From positions 1-9,133 of the forward strand of contig CAJZGT010000048.1 of the NCBI GenBank assembly GCA_916048145.1: a DNA stretch of 9,133 nucleotides. The letters run 5' to 3'. This DNA is from an uncultured Streptococcus sp. GTDB lineage: Bacteria > Bacillota > Bacilli > Lactobacillales > Streptococcaceae. Made by a program: the position numbers and the translations under genes. Below the pieces are notes generated by a model that saw only the letters and a list, made by a program, of their open reading frames with translations, did no database searches and was not told the DNA's origin. The number at the start of each line of letters is the position of its first letter. Position 1 is the first letter of the stretch. Of the stretch, positions 1-7,043 are shown piece after piece.

Positions 1-12
1 CTAAATAAGATG

Positions 13-27
13 TGCAACGATGTTGCA
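13..27. repeat. Short perfect inverted repeat downstream of cdd
   Basis: TGCAAC and GTTGCA are perfect reverse complements around a 3-base GAT loop. It lies 51 bp past the cdd stop in the sense of transcription. On neither strand is it followed by a clear T-run, so it is not a convincing intrinsic terminator. It could be an mRNA 3'-end hairpin, an operator for a gene beyond the left edge, or chance. The surrounding 31-80 stretch is GC-richer (28 of 50 bases) than the other intergenic DNA here, and includes a direct repeat ACTCAGA at 60-66 and 72-78. No function can be assigned. Confidence 0.3.
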
Positions 28-78
28 AGTATGGATTGGTTGGCCACAAGGACCGTGCCACTCAGAGAGCGACTCAGA

Positions 79-468
79 CTAGTTTAAGTCTGTAAAAGAG
101 TATGGAAGTAATTCCCCGACCGTCATCTCGACCGTCGATTTATCTTTTGCGACTAAGGTCACTTTTAGATCTTGTTCAAAAAATTCAGCCATCACTTGGC
201 GACAAGCACCACATGGTGAAATTGGTTTTTCAGTCTGTCCATAGACAATTAATTCTGAAAATTCTCTTTGACCTTCAGAAACTGCTTTAAAAATGGCTGT
301 ACGTTCTCCACAGTTGGTCAAAGAATAACTAGCATTCTCGATATTGACACCTGTATAAATACTACCATCCTTTGCCACTAGAACAGCTCCGACTGGAAAA
401 TGAGAATAGGGCACATAGGCTTTCTTGCTGGTTTCAATTGCTAGTTCAATCAACTCAGTAGTCGCCAT
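79..468 (-). CDS. cdd: Cytidine deaminase
   Basis: Cytosolic zinc enzyme that hydrolytically deaminates cytidine and deoxycytidine to uridine and deoxyuridine, feeding pyrimidine salvage. The 129-residue length fits the homotetrameric small Cdd class. Zinc ligands are visible as C53 in NCGERTA and C86/C89 in PCGACR; E55 next to C53 is the catalytic proton shuttle. The N-terminal substrate-binding segment with FPVGA (24-28) and VNIENASY (41-48) is intact. The ATG at 466-468 is preceded by an AAAGGAG ribosome site (478-484) nine bases upstream, inside the end of deoC. The gene overlaps deoC by 14 bp, so translation is probably coupled. Its product, deoxyuridine, is a substrate of the phosphorylase two genes upstream. 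The stop is TAG; no terminator follows within the window, so the operon may continue left, often into a nucleoside-binding lipoprotein gene in streptococci (inference). Confidence 0.97.
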   Translation of the reverse strand: MATTELIELAIETSKKAYVPYSHFPVGAVLVAKDGSIYTGVNIENASYSLTNCGERTAIFKAVSEGQREFSELIVYGQTEKPISPCGACRQVMAEFFEQDLKVTLVAKDKSTVEMTVGELLPYSFTDLN

Positions 469-1117
469 CTGCCAATTCTCCTTTTAAAATGGCTACTCCA
501 GCTGAAGTTCCGATACGGGTCGCCCCTGCTTCCACAAATGCAAGAGCATCTGCATAAGAACGAGCTCCACCAGCAGCCTTGACTCCCATATCAGGTCCAA
601 CTGTTTCACGCATTAACGTGACATCTGCTACCGTAGCACCACCAGTTGAAAAGCCAGTAGATGTTTTAACAAAATCAGCTCCCGCTTTTTGGGCCAATTG
701 GCAAGCCAAAACTTTTTCTTGGTCTGTCAGTAGGCAAGCTTCAATAATGACTTTCACTAACTTATCTCCACTCGCTTCCACTACTGCGCGAATATCTGAC
801 TCAACTAAGGCTAAATTACCTGATTTGAGAGCTCCAACATTGATCACCATATCAATTTCATCTGCACCATTTTGGATAACTTCTTTTGTTTCAAATGCTT
901 TCACAGCTGAAGTTGTTGCTCCCAAAGGGAAACCTACTACTGTGCAGACCTTGACATCTGTGCCTTCAAGCCCTTTTTTAGCATGTTCAACCCAGGTTGG
1001 ATTAACGCAAACACTGGCAAAATCATACTCTCTAGCCTCAGACAACAAACAATCAATTTGATTTTCTGTTGCATCTTGTTTTAAAAGCGTATGATCGATA
1101 TATTTATTTAATTTCAT
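455..1117 (-). CDS. deoC: Deoxyribose-phosphate aldolase
   Basis: Class I (Schiff-base) aldolase of the cytosol that splits 2-deoxy-D-ribose-5-phosphate into glyceraldehyde-3-phosphate and acetaldehyde, the last step of deoxynucleoside breakdown. The 220-residue TIM barrel shows DHTLLK (8-13), EIDMVINVG (87-95) with the conserved Asp89, the Schiff-base lysine K151 in [10 protein letters not shown] (147-156), and the second active-site lysine K180 in GVKAAGG. All catalytic positions are present. The start ATG (1115-1117) has an AGGAG site at 1127-1131, nine bases away. It sits 19 bp behind pdp and overlaps cdd by 14 bp. Deoxyribose-1-phosphate from Pdp must first be converted to the 5-phosphate by a phosphopentomutase, which is not encoded here and must come from elsewhere. 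Confidence 0.97.
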   Translation of the reverse strand: MKLNKYIDHTLLKQDATENQIDCLLSEAREYDFASVCVNPTWVEHAKKGLEGTDVKVCTVVGFPLGATTSAVKAFETKEVIQNGADEIDMVINVGALKSGNLALVESDIRAVVEASGDKLVKVIIEACLLTDQEKVLACQLAQKAGADFVKTSTGFSTGGATVADVTLMRETVGPDMGVKAAGGARSYADALAFVEAGATRIGTSAGVAILKGELADGDY

Positions 1118-1136
1118 ATTCGGATTCTCCTGCGGT

Positions 1137-2414
1137 TTATGAGATTATTTCTATAATTTCTCGTAAACTTTGCACGCTATCATTTATTTTAACATATTTT
1201 TGAAAATCTGTAACTAGCTGAGGAGAAATTTTTCCATTTGTGTATACTTTTGCAACAATTTCTCCCTTTTGAACGTAATCTCCAACTTTCTTTTCAAAAA
1301 CAATTCCTGTTTCATAGTCCAAGGCATCAGACTTAACTGCACGGCCTGCCCCCAGTCTCATAGCATAAAGCCCAAATTCCATAGCTGGAAGAGCTGAAAT
1401 GACACCCGTTTCCTGAGCAGGGATTTCCACCACATGGGCTACATTTACAGGACGATAGAGGTCTTCCAAGTCTCCACCTTGGGCTTGGACCATCTCCTCA
1501 AACTTATCCAGTGCCTTACCATTTTCAAGATGTTGGTGAACTTCTTCAACTGTCTTGTTTACATTTGCCAAACCAAGCATAATTTGAGCCAATTCACAGA
1601 TGAAGTGGGTAATGTCCTGACGGCCTTGACCTTGTAAAATCTCCAGTGCTTCAAGAATCTCCAGACGATTTCCAATAGCACTCCCTAAAGGCTGGCTCAT
1701 ATCCGTAATGACTGCTATCGTTTTTCTACCAACTGCCTTACCAAGTTCCACCATGGTTTGAGCCAATTCACGCGCCTCATCAACCGTCTTCATGAAGGCA
1801 CCCTCTCCAACAGTCACGTCTAGCAAGATAGCATCCGCCCCTGCCGCGATTTTCTTACTCATCACCGAACTCGCAATCAAAGGAATCGTGTCAACAGTTG
1901 CGGTCACATCACGAAGGGCATATAAAAGCTTGTCGGCTTTTACCAGCTGATCTGATTGCCCAATGACAGATACTCCAATATCTTGCACCTGTGCAATAAA
2001 GTCCTCTTGACTGCGCTCAACTTGATAGCCCTTAATGGATTCCAATTTATCAATTGTTCCTCCAGTATGGCCGAGACCTCGACCACTCATTTTAGCTACA
2101 GGAACGCCAAAGCTAGCCACTAAGGGAGCCAAAATCAAGGTTACCTTATCACCAACACCACCGGTAGAATGCTTATCAACCTTAATACCTTTAATAGCTG
2201 ACAAGTCAAACTCTTGGCCAGTTTGAACCATATTCATGGTCAAATCAGAAATTTCTTTTGTGGTCATTCCCTTGAAATAAATAGCCATAGCCAGGGCAGA
2301 CATTTGGTAATCAGGAACAGTTCCTGACACATAGCCTTCAACTAACCATTCAATTTCACTCGAAGTTAATTCTTGACCATCTCGTTTCTTTTGGATTAAA
2401 TCAACTGCTCTCAT
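1137..2414 (-). CDS. pdp: Pyrimidine-nucleoside phosphorylase
   Basis: Reversible phosphorolysis of thymidine, deoxyuridine and uridine to the free base and (deoxy)ribose-1-phosphate; Gram-positive members of this family generally accept both uridine and thymidine, unlike E. coli DeoA. The 425 residues fit the family: an N-terminal helical domain (about 1-65), a large alpha/beta domain with the phosphate-binding [10 protein letters not shown] (81-90) and the family signature [17 protein letters not shown] (110-126), and a C-terminal PYNP domain (about 345-420). Its ATG overlaps the methyltransferase TGA as ATGA (2411-2414). The bases just upstream give only a weak ribosome site, so expression probably depends on translational coupling. 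It is followed by deoC after 19 bp. The symbol could equally be given as pyn or deoA; narrow thymidine specificity is not excluded by sequence. Confidence 0.95.
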   Translation of the reverse strand: MRAVDLIQKKRDGQELTSSEIEWLVEGYVSGTVPDYQMSALAMAIYFKGMTTKEISDLTMNMVQTGQEFDLSAIKGIKVDKHSTGGVGDKVTLILAPLVASFGVPVAKMSGRGLGHTGGTIDKLESIKGYQVERSQEDFIAQVQDIGVSVIGQSDQLVKADKLLYALRDVTATVDTIPLIASSVMSKKIAAGADAILLDVTVGEGAFMKTVDEARELAQTMVELGKAVGRKTIAVITDMSQPLGSAIGNRLEILEALEILQGQGRQDITHFICELAQIMLGLANVNKTVEEVHQHLENGKALDKFEEMVQAQGGDLEDLYRPVNVAHVVEIPAQETGVISALPAMEFGLYAMRLGAGRAVKSDALDYETGIVFEKKVGDYVQKGEIVAKVYTNGKISPQLVTDFQKYVKINDSVQSLREIIEIIS

Positions 2415-3001
2415 TCTTTCACACTTCTAAGGATATAGTATCCCTTATCTTTTTTGACGATTTCACAATTGCCAAACACATCTTCCATCTTAGACTTAGC
2501 ACTTGGAGCCCCTTGTTTCTTCTGGATAACGATTGTTAAATCTCCACCAGTTTTCAAGAAATCTTTACTTTTCTCAATGATTTCATGAACCACTTGCTTG
2601 CCCGCACGGATAGGAGGATTAGAAATGACATGGTCAAAATGTCCTTTAACTTGTTCATAGATGTTGGACTGGAAAATCGTCGCTTCTACTTTATTTCGTT
2701 CAGCATTTTGTCGCGCTAAATCCAAGGCACGATTGTTGATATCGACCATGGTCGCCTGAACTCCATAAGCCTTAGCCAATGACAAGCCCAAAGGTCCGTA
2801 ACCACAGCCTACATCAAGGACAGTTTCTCCTTGGTTGACCTCTAGACACTTGAGCAAGAGTTGACTTCCAAAGTCAACCATTTTCTTGCTAAAAACACCC
2901 GCATCCGTTAAAAAGGTCATTTTTTGTCCCAACAATTCTACTCGCAACTCATGAATGTCGTGAGCAGCGTCAGGATTCTCTGCATAATACATTTTACTCA
3001 T
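2411..3001 (-). CDS. RsmC-like class I SAM-dependent methyltransferase
   Basis: Predicted cytosolic S-adenosylmethionine-dependent N-methyltransferase of the MTS/RsmC family, whose studied members methylate a guanine N2 in 16S rRNA; the target here is inferred. The 196 residues correspond only to the catalytic half of E. coli RsmC, which is about 340 residues with a duplicated N-terminal domain; short single-domain forms are usual in Firmicutes. SAM-binding motif I is VLDVGCGYGPLG (61-72), the acidic motif II residue is D87 in TMVDINN, and the catalytic NPPI lies at 128-131 within SNPPIRAG. It is first in the operon and overlaps pdp by 4 bp. Neither the ATG at 2999-3001 nor the in-frame ATG three codons later has a ribosome site, and a -10 box ends only six bases before the first ATG, pointing to a leaderless message. 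The association with nucleoside catabolism has no evident biochemical reason. Confidence 0.88.
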   Translation of the reverse strand: MSKMYYAENPDAAHDIHELRVELLGQKMTFLTDAGVFSKKMVDFGSQLLLKCLEVNQGETVLDVGCGYGPLGLSLAKAYGVQATMVDINNRALDLARQNAERNKVEATIFQSNIYEQVKGHFDHVISNPPIRAGKQVVHEIIEKSKDFLKTGGDLTIVIQKKQGAPSAKSKMEDVFGNCEIVKKDKGYYILRSVKE

Positions 3002-3007
3002 GAAACT

Positions 3008-3036
3008 ATTTTACCATAATTTAACGAAATATTAAA
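3008..3036 (-). promoter_or_regulatory. Promoter of the methyltransferase-pdp-deoC-cdd operon
   Basis: Read on the minus strand, an extended -10 TGGTAAAAT (TG at 3016-3015, hexamer 3013-3008) stands 17 bases after a weak -35 TTTAAT (3036-3031). The TGn extension is common in streptococcal promoters and can make up for the poor -35. Usual spacing puts the transcription start at about 3001, which is the A of the methyltransferase ATG. The prediction is by motif only. Confidence 0.6.
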
Positions 3037-3046
3037 TCGTTTCCAA
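3032..3046 (-). promoter_or_regulatory. Putative CcpA catabolite-responsive element (cre)
   Basis: The minus strand reads TTGGAAACGATTTAA, matching the relaxed cre consensus WTGNAANCGNWNNCW at every fixed position except the C near the end. It overlaps the proposed -35 hexamer of the operon promoter, a placement typical of CcpA repression. Sugar repression of a deoxynucleoside-catabolic operon would make metabolic sense because the pathway yields glyceraldehyde-3-phosphate. Relaxed cre matches also occur by chance in AT-rich DNA. Confidence 0.45.
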
Positions 3047-3052
3047 GTAATT

Positions 3053-3075
3053 TGACAATATGATGTAGTTTGTCA
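3053..3075. promoter_or_regulatory. Dyad TGACAA-N11-TTGTCA between divergent promoters
   Basis: Perfect 6-base arms (3053-3058 and 3070-3075) are centred near 3064, about 63 bases upstream of the predicted methyltransferase start and about 89 upstream of that of coaA. The 17-base centre-to-centre distance of the arms is not far from two helical turns, as for a dimeric regulator site. No regulator can be named. The left arm lies within a TTGACA that could alternatively serve as a -35 box on the plus strand. Confidence 0.3.
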
Positions 3076-3137
3076 TTATTTTTCTAATCGAAAGAAACTT
3101 TTTCTATCAGATACTAGATGTTTTTAGTCCCAAAATA

Positions 3138-3146
3138 TGCTATACT
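3138..3146 (+). promoter_or_regulatory. Extended -10 promoter of coaA
   Basis: TGCTATACT is a TGn-extended -10 with five of six consensus bases in the hexamer (3141-3146). No good -35 is present 16-18 bases upstream. Transcription would start near 3153, giving a leader of about 21 bases before the coaA ATG. That leader has only a poor purine stretch (AGAAAGA) as ribosome site, suggesting modest translation. Confidence 0.6.
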
Positions 3147-3173
3147 AAGATATCGAATCAGAAAGACAAACTT

Positions 3174-4094
3174 ATGACCAACGAATTTTTACATTTTGAA
3201 AAAATCAGTCGCCAGACTTGGCAATCATTGCATCGAAAGACAACACCTCCTTTGACAGAAGAGGAATTAGAATCCATCAAGAGTTTTAATGACCAGATTA
3301 GTTTACAGGATGTTACCGATGTCTATCTACCCCTAGCCCATCTCATCCAAATTTACAAACGTACCAAGGATGATTTGGCCTTTTCAAAAGGAATTTTCCT
3401 TCAACGTGAAAGCAAATCCCAGCCTTTTATCATTGGGGTTTCTGGGAGTGTTGCCGTTGGAAAATCCACAACCAGTCGCCTACTTCAAATCCTACTGTCC
3501 CGTACGCTTACAGATGCTACGGTTGAGTTGGTAACAACTGATGGCTTTCTCTATCCCAACCAGACCTTGATTGAGCAAGGGATTCTAAATCGTAAGGGAT
3601 TTCCTGAAAGCTATGATATGGAAGCTCTCCTCAACTTCTTGGACCGCATTAAAAATGGACAAGATGTAGATATTCCTGTCTATTCTCATGAAGTCTACGA
3701 CATCGTACCTGAGGAAAAGCAAAGCGTTAAAGCTGCTGATTTTGTCATTGTTGAGGGAATAAATGTCTTTCAAAATCCACAAAACGAGCGTCTCTATATC
3801 ACTGACTTCTTTGACTTTTCAATCTACGTTGATGCTGCAGTCGATGACATCGAGAGTTGGTATCTGGACCGTTTCTTGAAAATGCTGAGCCTAGCCCAAA
3901 ACGACCCTGATAGCTATTATTATCCTTTTACTCAAATGCCGATTGGGGAAGTGGAATCTTTTGCTCATCAAGTCTGGACCAGTATCAATCTCACAAATCT
4001 ACAAAATTATATTGAACCAACTAGAAATCGTGCAGAAGTGATTCTGCATAAAACAAAGAACCATGAAATCGATGAAATTTACTTAAAAAAATAA
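3174..4094 (+). CDS. coaA: Type I pantothenate kinase
   Basis: ATP-dependent phosphorylation of pantothenate to 4'-phosphopantothenate, the committed and usually CoA-feedback-inhibited first step of coenzyme A synthesis, in the cytosol. At 306 residues it is close to E. coli CoaA (316). The P-loop [12 protein letters not shown] spans 88-99; family blocks TTDGFLYPN (121-129), RKGFPESYD (140-148), YSHEVYDI (170-177) and VEGINVF (193-199) are all intact, so it is type I rather than the unrelated type II or III kinases. The gene is transcribed divergently from the nucleoside operon and is followed by rpsT after 67 bp without an intrinsic terminator, so some coaA transcripts probably read into rpsT. 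The ATG is the only start that keeps the conserved N-terminus and lies just after the predicted promoter. Confidence 0.97.
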   Translation: MTNEFLHFEKISRQTWQSLHRKTTPPLTEEELESIKSFNDQISLQDVTDVYLPLAHLIQIYKRTKDDLAFSKGIFLQRESKSQPFIIGVSGSVAVGKSTTSRLLQILLSRTLTDATVELVTTDGFLYPNQTLIEQGILNRKGFPESYDMEALLNFLDRIKNGQDVDIPVYSHEVYDIVPEEKQSVKAADFVIVEGINVFQNPQNERLYITDFFDFSIYVDAAVDDIESWYLDRFLKMLSLAQNDPDSYYYPFTQMPIGEVESFAHQVWTSINLTNLQNYIEPTRNRAEVILHKTKNHEIDEIYLKK

Positions 4095-4101
4095 TTTTCC
4101 C

Positions 4102-4130
4102 TTGTCAAAACGTAAGTTTTCAGATATAAT
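4102..4130 (+). promoter_or_regulatory. rpsT promoter
   Basis: TTGTCA (4102-4107, five of six -35 bases) and a perfect TATAAT (4125-4130) are separated by 17 bases, the ideal spacer. This is the closest match to the housekeeping sigma consensus in the window, as expected for a ribosomal protein gene. The predicted start near 4137 leaves a leader of about 25 bases before the TTG start codon. Confidence 0.85.
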
Positions 4131-4148
4131 GGTATAGTTAGTAAATAT

Positions 4149-4153
4149 GGAGG
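4149..4153 (+). promoter_or_regulatory. Strong ribosome binding site that fixes the rpsT TTG start
   Basis: GGAGG lies eight bases before TTG at 4162-4164. The in-frame ATG at 4147-4149 overlaps this site and has nothing comparable upstream, so it is not the initiator. Confidence 0.85.
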
Positions 4154-4161
4154 TAAGAACA

Positions 4162-4398
4162 TTGGCAAACATTAAATCAGCTATCAAACGCGCTGAATTG
4201 AACGTTAAACAAAACGAAAAAAACTCAGCTCAAAAATCAGCTATGCGTACTGCTATCAAAGCTTTCGAAGCAAACCCATCTGAAGAACTTTTCCGTGCTG
4301 CTAGCTCAGCTATCGATAAAGCAGAAACTAAAGGTTTGATTCACAAAAACAAAGCAAGCCGCGACAAAGCTCGTCTTTCAGCTAAACTTGCTAAATAA
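4162..4398 (+). CDS. rpsT: 30S ribosomal protein S20
   Basis: Primary 16S rRNA-binding protein of the small subunit body. Read from TTG it gives 78 residues beginning [12 protein letters not shown], the usual S20 N-terminus, and a lysine/alanine-rich all-helical protein ending AKLAK. An upstream in-frame ATG at 4147 would add five residues absent from the family and destroys the logic of the GGAGG site, so TTG is preferred. E. coli rpsT also begins with UUG, and there the weak start is tied to autogenous translational control; whether the same holds here is inference. Codon use is strongly biased to GCT, AAA and CGT/CGC, typical of highly expressed genes. The gene has its own promoter and terminator, hence largely a single-gene unit, although coaA read-through is possible. 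Confidence 0.97.
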
Positions 4399-4400
4399 GA

Positions 4401-4425
4401 AACAGTCCATAGAGGCTGTTTTTTT
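4401..4425 (+). terminator. Intrinsic terminator of rpsT
   Basis: AACAGTC (4401-4407) pairs with GGCTGTT (4414-4420), seven pairs including one T-G wobble, around a 6-base loop, followed by a run of T through 4425. It starts two bases after the rpsT stop. The stem is only moderately stable, so partial read-through into the downstream kinase gene is plausible. Confidence 0.85.
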
Positions 4426-4450
4426 GTCTCCAAATAGGAAAAGGTAGAAA

Positions 4451-4984
4451 ATGAAAATCGCAGTTATCGGATATTCTGGTGCTGGTAAGTCAACTCTAGC
4501 AGAAAACTTATCTAACTACTACTCCATTCCAAAACTTCACATGGACACACTCCAATTTCAACCTGGTTGGCAAGACAGCGACCGCGAATGGATGTTGAGC
4601 GAGATGAAAAATTTTCTCACCAAGCATGAAGCTTGGGTCATCGATGGTAATTATTCTTGGTACTATTACGAAGAAAGAATGCAGGAAGCTGATCAAATCA
4701 TCTTTCTCAATTTTTCACCATGGACTTGTCTATTTCGGGCTTTTAAACGTTATATCAAATACCGAGGCAAGGTTAGAGAAAGTATGGCAGCTGGTTGTCA
4801 AGAACAATTTAATTGGAAGTTTATTCGATGGATTCTTTGGGACGGACGGAGCAAATCCGCTAAGGAACGCTACAAGTGGGTTCAAGAAACCTATCCAGAT
4901 AAAGTTGTCATCCTCAGATCACAAAAGGAGATAGACCACTTCTTAGAAAATCTCGCACATAACAAGAAAAACCAACGTGGATAA
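4451..4984 (+). CDS. P-loop kinase, adenylate kinase-like/FlaR (DNA topology modulation) family
   Basis: A 177-residue cytosolic P-loop protein. The Walker A GYSGAGKST spans 7-15, followed by the LHMD motif (29-32) typical of this nucleoside/shikimate-kinase-like group, an aromatic GW (39-40), and WVIDGNY (62-68), the segment that usually opens the substrate-binding lid in these proteins; the second half is rich in Arg, Lys and Trp. Many homologues are annotated as topology modulation protein FlaR, a name from old genetic observations; the real phosphoryl acceptor is unknown, so no symbol is given. The ATG has an AAAGG site at 4440-4444. It lies 25 bp after the rpsT terminator with no clear promoter, so it may depend on read-through. 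Its 3' end forms the left arm of a terminator shared with metG. Confidence 0.8.
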   Translation: MKIAVIGYSGAGKSTLAENLSNYYSIPKLHMDTLQFQPGWQDSDREWMLSEMKNFLTKHEAWVIDGNYSWYYYEERMQEADQIIFLNFSPWTCLFRAFKRYIKYRGKVRESMAAGCQEQFNWKFIRWILWDGRSKSAKERYKWVQETYPDKVVILRSQKEIDHFLENLAHNKKNQRG

Positions 4985-4996
4985 CGTTGGTCTTTT
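4971..4996. terminator. Bidirectional terminator between the P-loop kinase and metG
   Basis: ACCAACGT (4971-4978) and ACGTTGGT (4984-4991) form a perfect 8-bp stem with a 5-base loop. On the plus strand it is followed by CTTTT; on the minus strand by TTTT running into 4967. It therefore can end both convergent transcripts, with the better U-tract in the metG direction. The left arm and the loop lie within the last codons and stop of the kinase gene. Confidence 0.85.
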
Positions 4997-5000
4997 ACTT

Positions 5001-6998
5001 TTACCCAATCACACTTCCATTTGGTACAGCTGAATCAACTGTGAGAAGGGTTAATTTTCCATCATGTTCAGCTGATAGGATCATACCTTGACTGACATAT
5101 TTCTTCATCATCTTACGAGGTTTGAGATTGGCAACGATTTGAACTTTCTTGCCGACCAATTCTTGTTCGTTTGGATAGTATTTTGCAATTCCTGAGAGAA
5201 TTTGACGATCTTCACCATCACCAGCATCCAAGCGGAATTGAAGCAACTTATCTGAGCCTTCTACTTTAGACACTTCTTTGACTTCTGCGACACGGATTTC
5301 GACCTTGTCAAAGTCTTCAAATTTGATTTCTTCCTTGTTTAGTTTGAGTTCAACTTCGTCTGGGTTCCACTCTTTTTCGACTGCTGGTTTGTTACCTTCC
5401 ATTTGTTCCTTGATATAGGCGATTTCTTCTTCCATATCCAGACGTGGGAAGATTGGTGTTCCTTTGGCAACTACAGTCACATCTTCTGGGAAGTCAGCCA
5501 AGCTCAAGTTTTCAAGGCTTGCTACTTCTTCCAAGCCAAGTTGATTCAAGACTGCACGACTGGTTTCCATCATAAATGGCTCAATCAAGTGTGCTACGAC
5601 ACGAAGACTGGCTGCCAAGTGGCTCATAACACTTGCTAATTGGTCACGGAGAGCTTCATCCTTGGCCAAGACCCATGGAGCTGTCTCGTCGATGTATTTG
5701 TTGGTACGAGAGATAAGGGTCCAGACCGCTTCAAGCGCACGCGGGTAGTCAACTGCTTCCATGTAGGTGTGGTAGTCGGCGATTGATTCAGCAGCTACTT
5801 GAGCAAGAGCATTGTCAAACTCTGTTACACCCTCTACATAGGCAGGGACTTCCCCATCAAAATACTTGTTAATCATAGAAACAGTACGGTTGAGGAGGTT
5901 CCCAAGATCATTAGCCAATTCGTAGTTGATACGGCCTACATAGTCTTCAGGAGTGAAGGTTCCGTCTGAACCAACTGGAAGGCTCCGCATGAGGTAGTAT
6001 CGAAGTGGATCTAGACCATAACGTTCTACCAACATTTCAGGGTAAACGACATTCCCTTTAGATTTAGACATTTTGCCGTCTTTCATGACGAACCAACCGT
6101 GAGCAATCAAACGATCTGGCAATTTGATATCTAACATCATAAGAAGGATTGGCCAGTAGATTGAGTGGAATCGAAGGATGTCTTTTCCTACCATGTGGAA
6201 GACTGTTCCATTCCAGAACTTGTCAAAGTTACCATGTTCGTCTTGACCGTAACCAAGTGCTGTCGCATAGTTAAGAAGGGCATCAATCCAAACATAGACA
6301 ACGTGTTTTGGATTAGATGGCACTGGCACACCCCATGTAAAGGTTGTACGAGAAACTGCCAAATCCTCTAAACCTGGCTCGATGAAGTTGCGAAGCATTT
6401 CATTCAGACGACCATCTGGAGTGATAAATTCAGGATGGGACTTGAAAAATTCGACCAAACGATCTTGGTATTTGCTAAGGCGAAGGAAGTATGATTCTTC
6501 AGATACCCATTCAACCTCGTGACCTGATGGAGCAATACCACCAGTTACATTTCCAGATTCGTCACGGAAAACTTCTGCAAGCTGGCTTTCTGTAAAGAAC
6601 TCCTCATCTGAGACTGAATACCAACCAGAGTATTCACCCAAATAGATGTCATCTTGAGCAAGCAAGCGCTCAAATACTTGAGCCACCACTTTTTCATGGT
6701 AATCATCCGTTGTACGGATAAATTTATCGTATGAGATATCTAGTAATTGCCAGAGTTCTTTAACTCCAACTGCCATTCCATCAACATAGGCTTGTGGTGT
6801 AATGCCAGCTTCTTCTGCTTTTTGTTGAATCTTTTGACCATGCTCATCAAGACCTGTCAAATAAAAGACATCGTAGCCCATCAGGCGTTTGTAACGTGCT
6901 AGGACATCACATGCGATAGTTGTGTAGGCAGAACCGATATGAAGTTTACCAGATGGATAGTAAATCGGCGTTGTAATATAAAAATTCTTTTCAGACAT
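5001..6998 (-). CDS. metG: Methionyl-tRNA synthetase
   Basis: Class I aminoacyl-tRNA synthetase charging initiator and elongator tRNA-Met with methionine at the expense of ATP. Read from ATG at 6996-6998 it has 665 residues. The HIGH-type motif is HIGS (20-23), and KMSKS is at 309-313. A helical anticodon-binding domain follows (about 345-510), then a charged linker, then a C-terminal EMAP/Trbp111-type tRNA-binding domain (about 560-665) typical of dimeric bacterial MetRS. Only one cysteine (C30) is present, so the zinc-knuckle CxxC seen in many MetRS is absent; the equivalent connective segment reads [14 protein letters not shown] longer reading from 7040 is rejected because it begins at or before the predicted transcript start, whereas the chosen ATG has an AAAGGA site (7005-7010). 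No T-box leader is present: the predicted leader is about 39 bases. Confidence 0.97.
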   Translation of the reverse strand: MSEKNFYITTPIYYPSGKLHIGSAYTTIACDVLARYKRLMGYDVFYLTGLDEHGQKIQQKAEEAGITPQAYVDGMAVGVKELWQLLDISYDKFIRTTDDYHEKVVAQVFERLLAQDDIYLGEYSGWYSVSDEEFFTESQLAEVFRDESGNVTGGIAPSGHEVEWVSEESYFLRLSKYQDRLVEFFKSHPEFITPDGRLNEMLRNFIEPGLEDLAVSRTTFTWGVPVPSNPKHVVYVWIDALLNYATALGYGQDEHGNFDKFWNGTVFHMVGKDILRFHSIYWPILLMMLDIKLPDRLIAHGWFVMKDGKMSKSKGNVVYPEMLVERYGLDPLRYYLMRSLPVGSDGTFTPEDYVGRINYELANDLGNLLNRTVSMINKYFDGEVPAYVEGVTEFDNALAQVAAESIADYHTYMEAVDYPRALEAVWTLISRTNKYIDETAPWVLAKDEALRDQLASVMSHLAASLRVVAHLIEPFMMETSRAVLNQLGLEEVASLENLSLADFPEDVTVVAKGTPIFPRLDMEEEIAYIKEQMEGNKPAVEKEWNPDEVELKLNKEEIKFEDFDKVEIRVAEVKEVSKVEGSDKLLQFRLDAGDGEDRQILSGIAKYYPNEQELVGKKVQIVANLKPRKMMKKYVSQGMILSAEHDGKLTLLTVDSAVPNGSVIG

Positions 6999-7043
6999 AA
7001 TTTTTCCTTTCCAGGCAAATGAAACCTGTTTTTCTAACACTTC

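Noticed and set aside
10..87. Plus-strand 25-codon ORF (ATG at 10, TAA at 85) overlapping the end of cdd
   Set aside because: No ribosome site, arginine- and leucine-rich random-like product, overlaps cdd antisense, and no recognisable family.
579..1061. Long plus-strand open frame antisense to deoC
   Set aside because: deoC on the other strand has all catalytic motifs and a ribosome site; the antisense product is serine/threonine-rich and resembles no family I know, as expected of a shadow frame.
3052..3079. Plus-strand promoter TTGACA (3052-3057) with CATTAT (3074-3079)
   Set aside because: The -35 is perfect and the spacer 16, but the -10 matches only four of six and it lies about 95 bp before coaA, which has a better extended -10 much closer. 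It remains a possible secondary start.
4626..4934. Plus-strand 102-codon ORF inside the P-loop kinase gene
   Set aside because: It is an alternative frame of a gene with intact Walker A and family motifs, and lacks its own ribosome site.
6999..7037. T-box or SAM-type riboswitch in the metG leader
   Set aside because: The predicted leader is only about 39 bases and contains no T-box sequence or terminator/antiterminator pair.
6999..7040. Upstream ATG extending MetRS by 14 residues
   Set aside because: It lies at or before the predicted transcript start, has no ribosome site, and the extension is not part of the conserved MetRS N-terminus.
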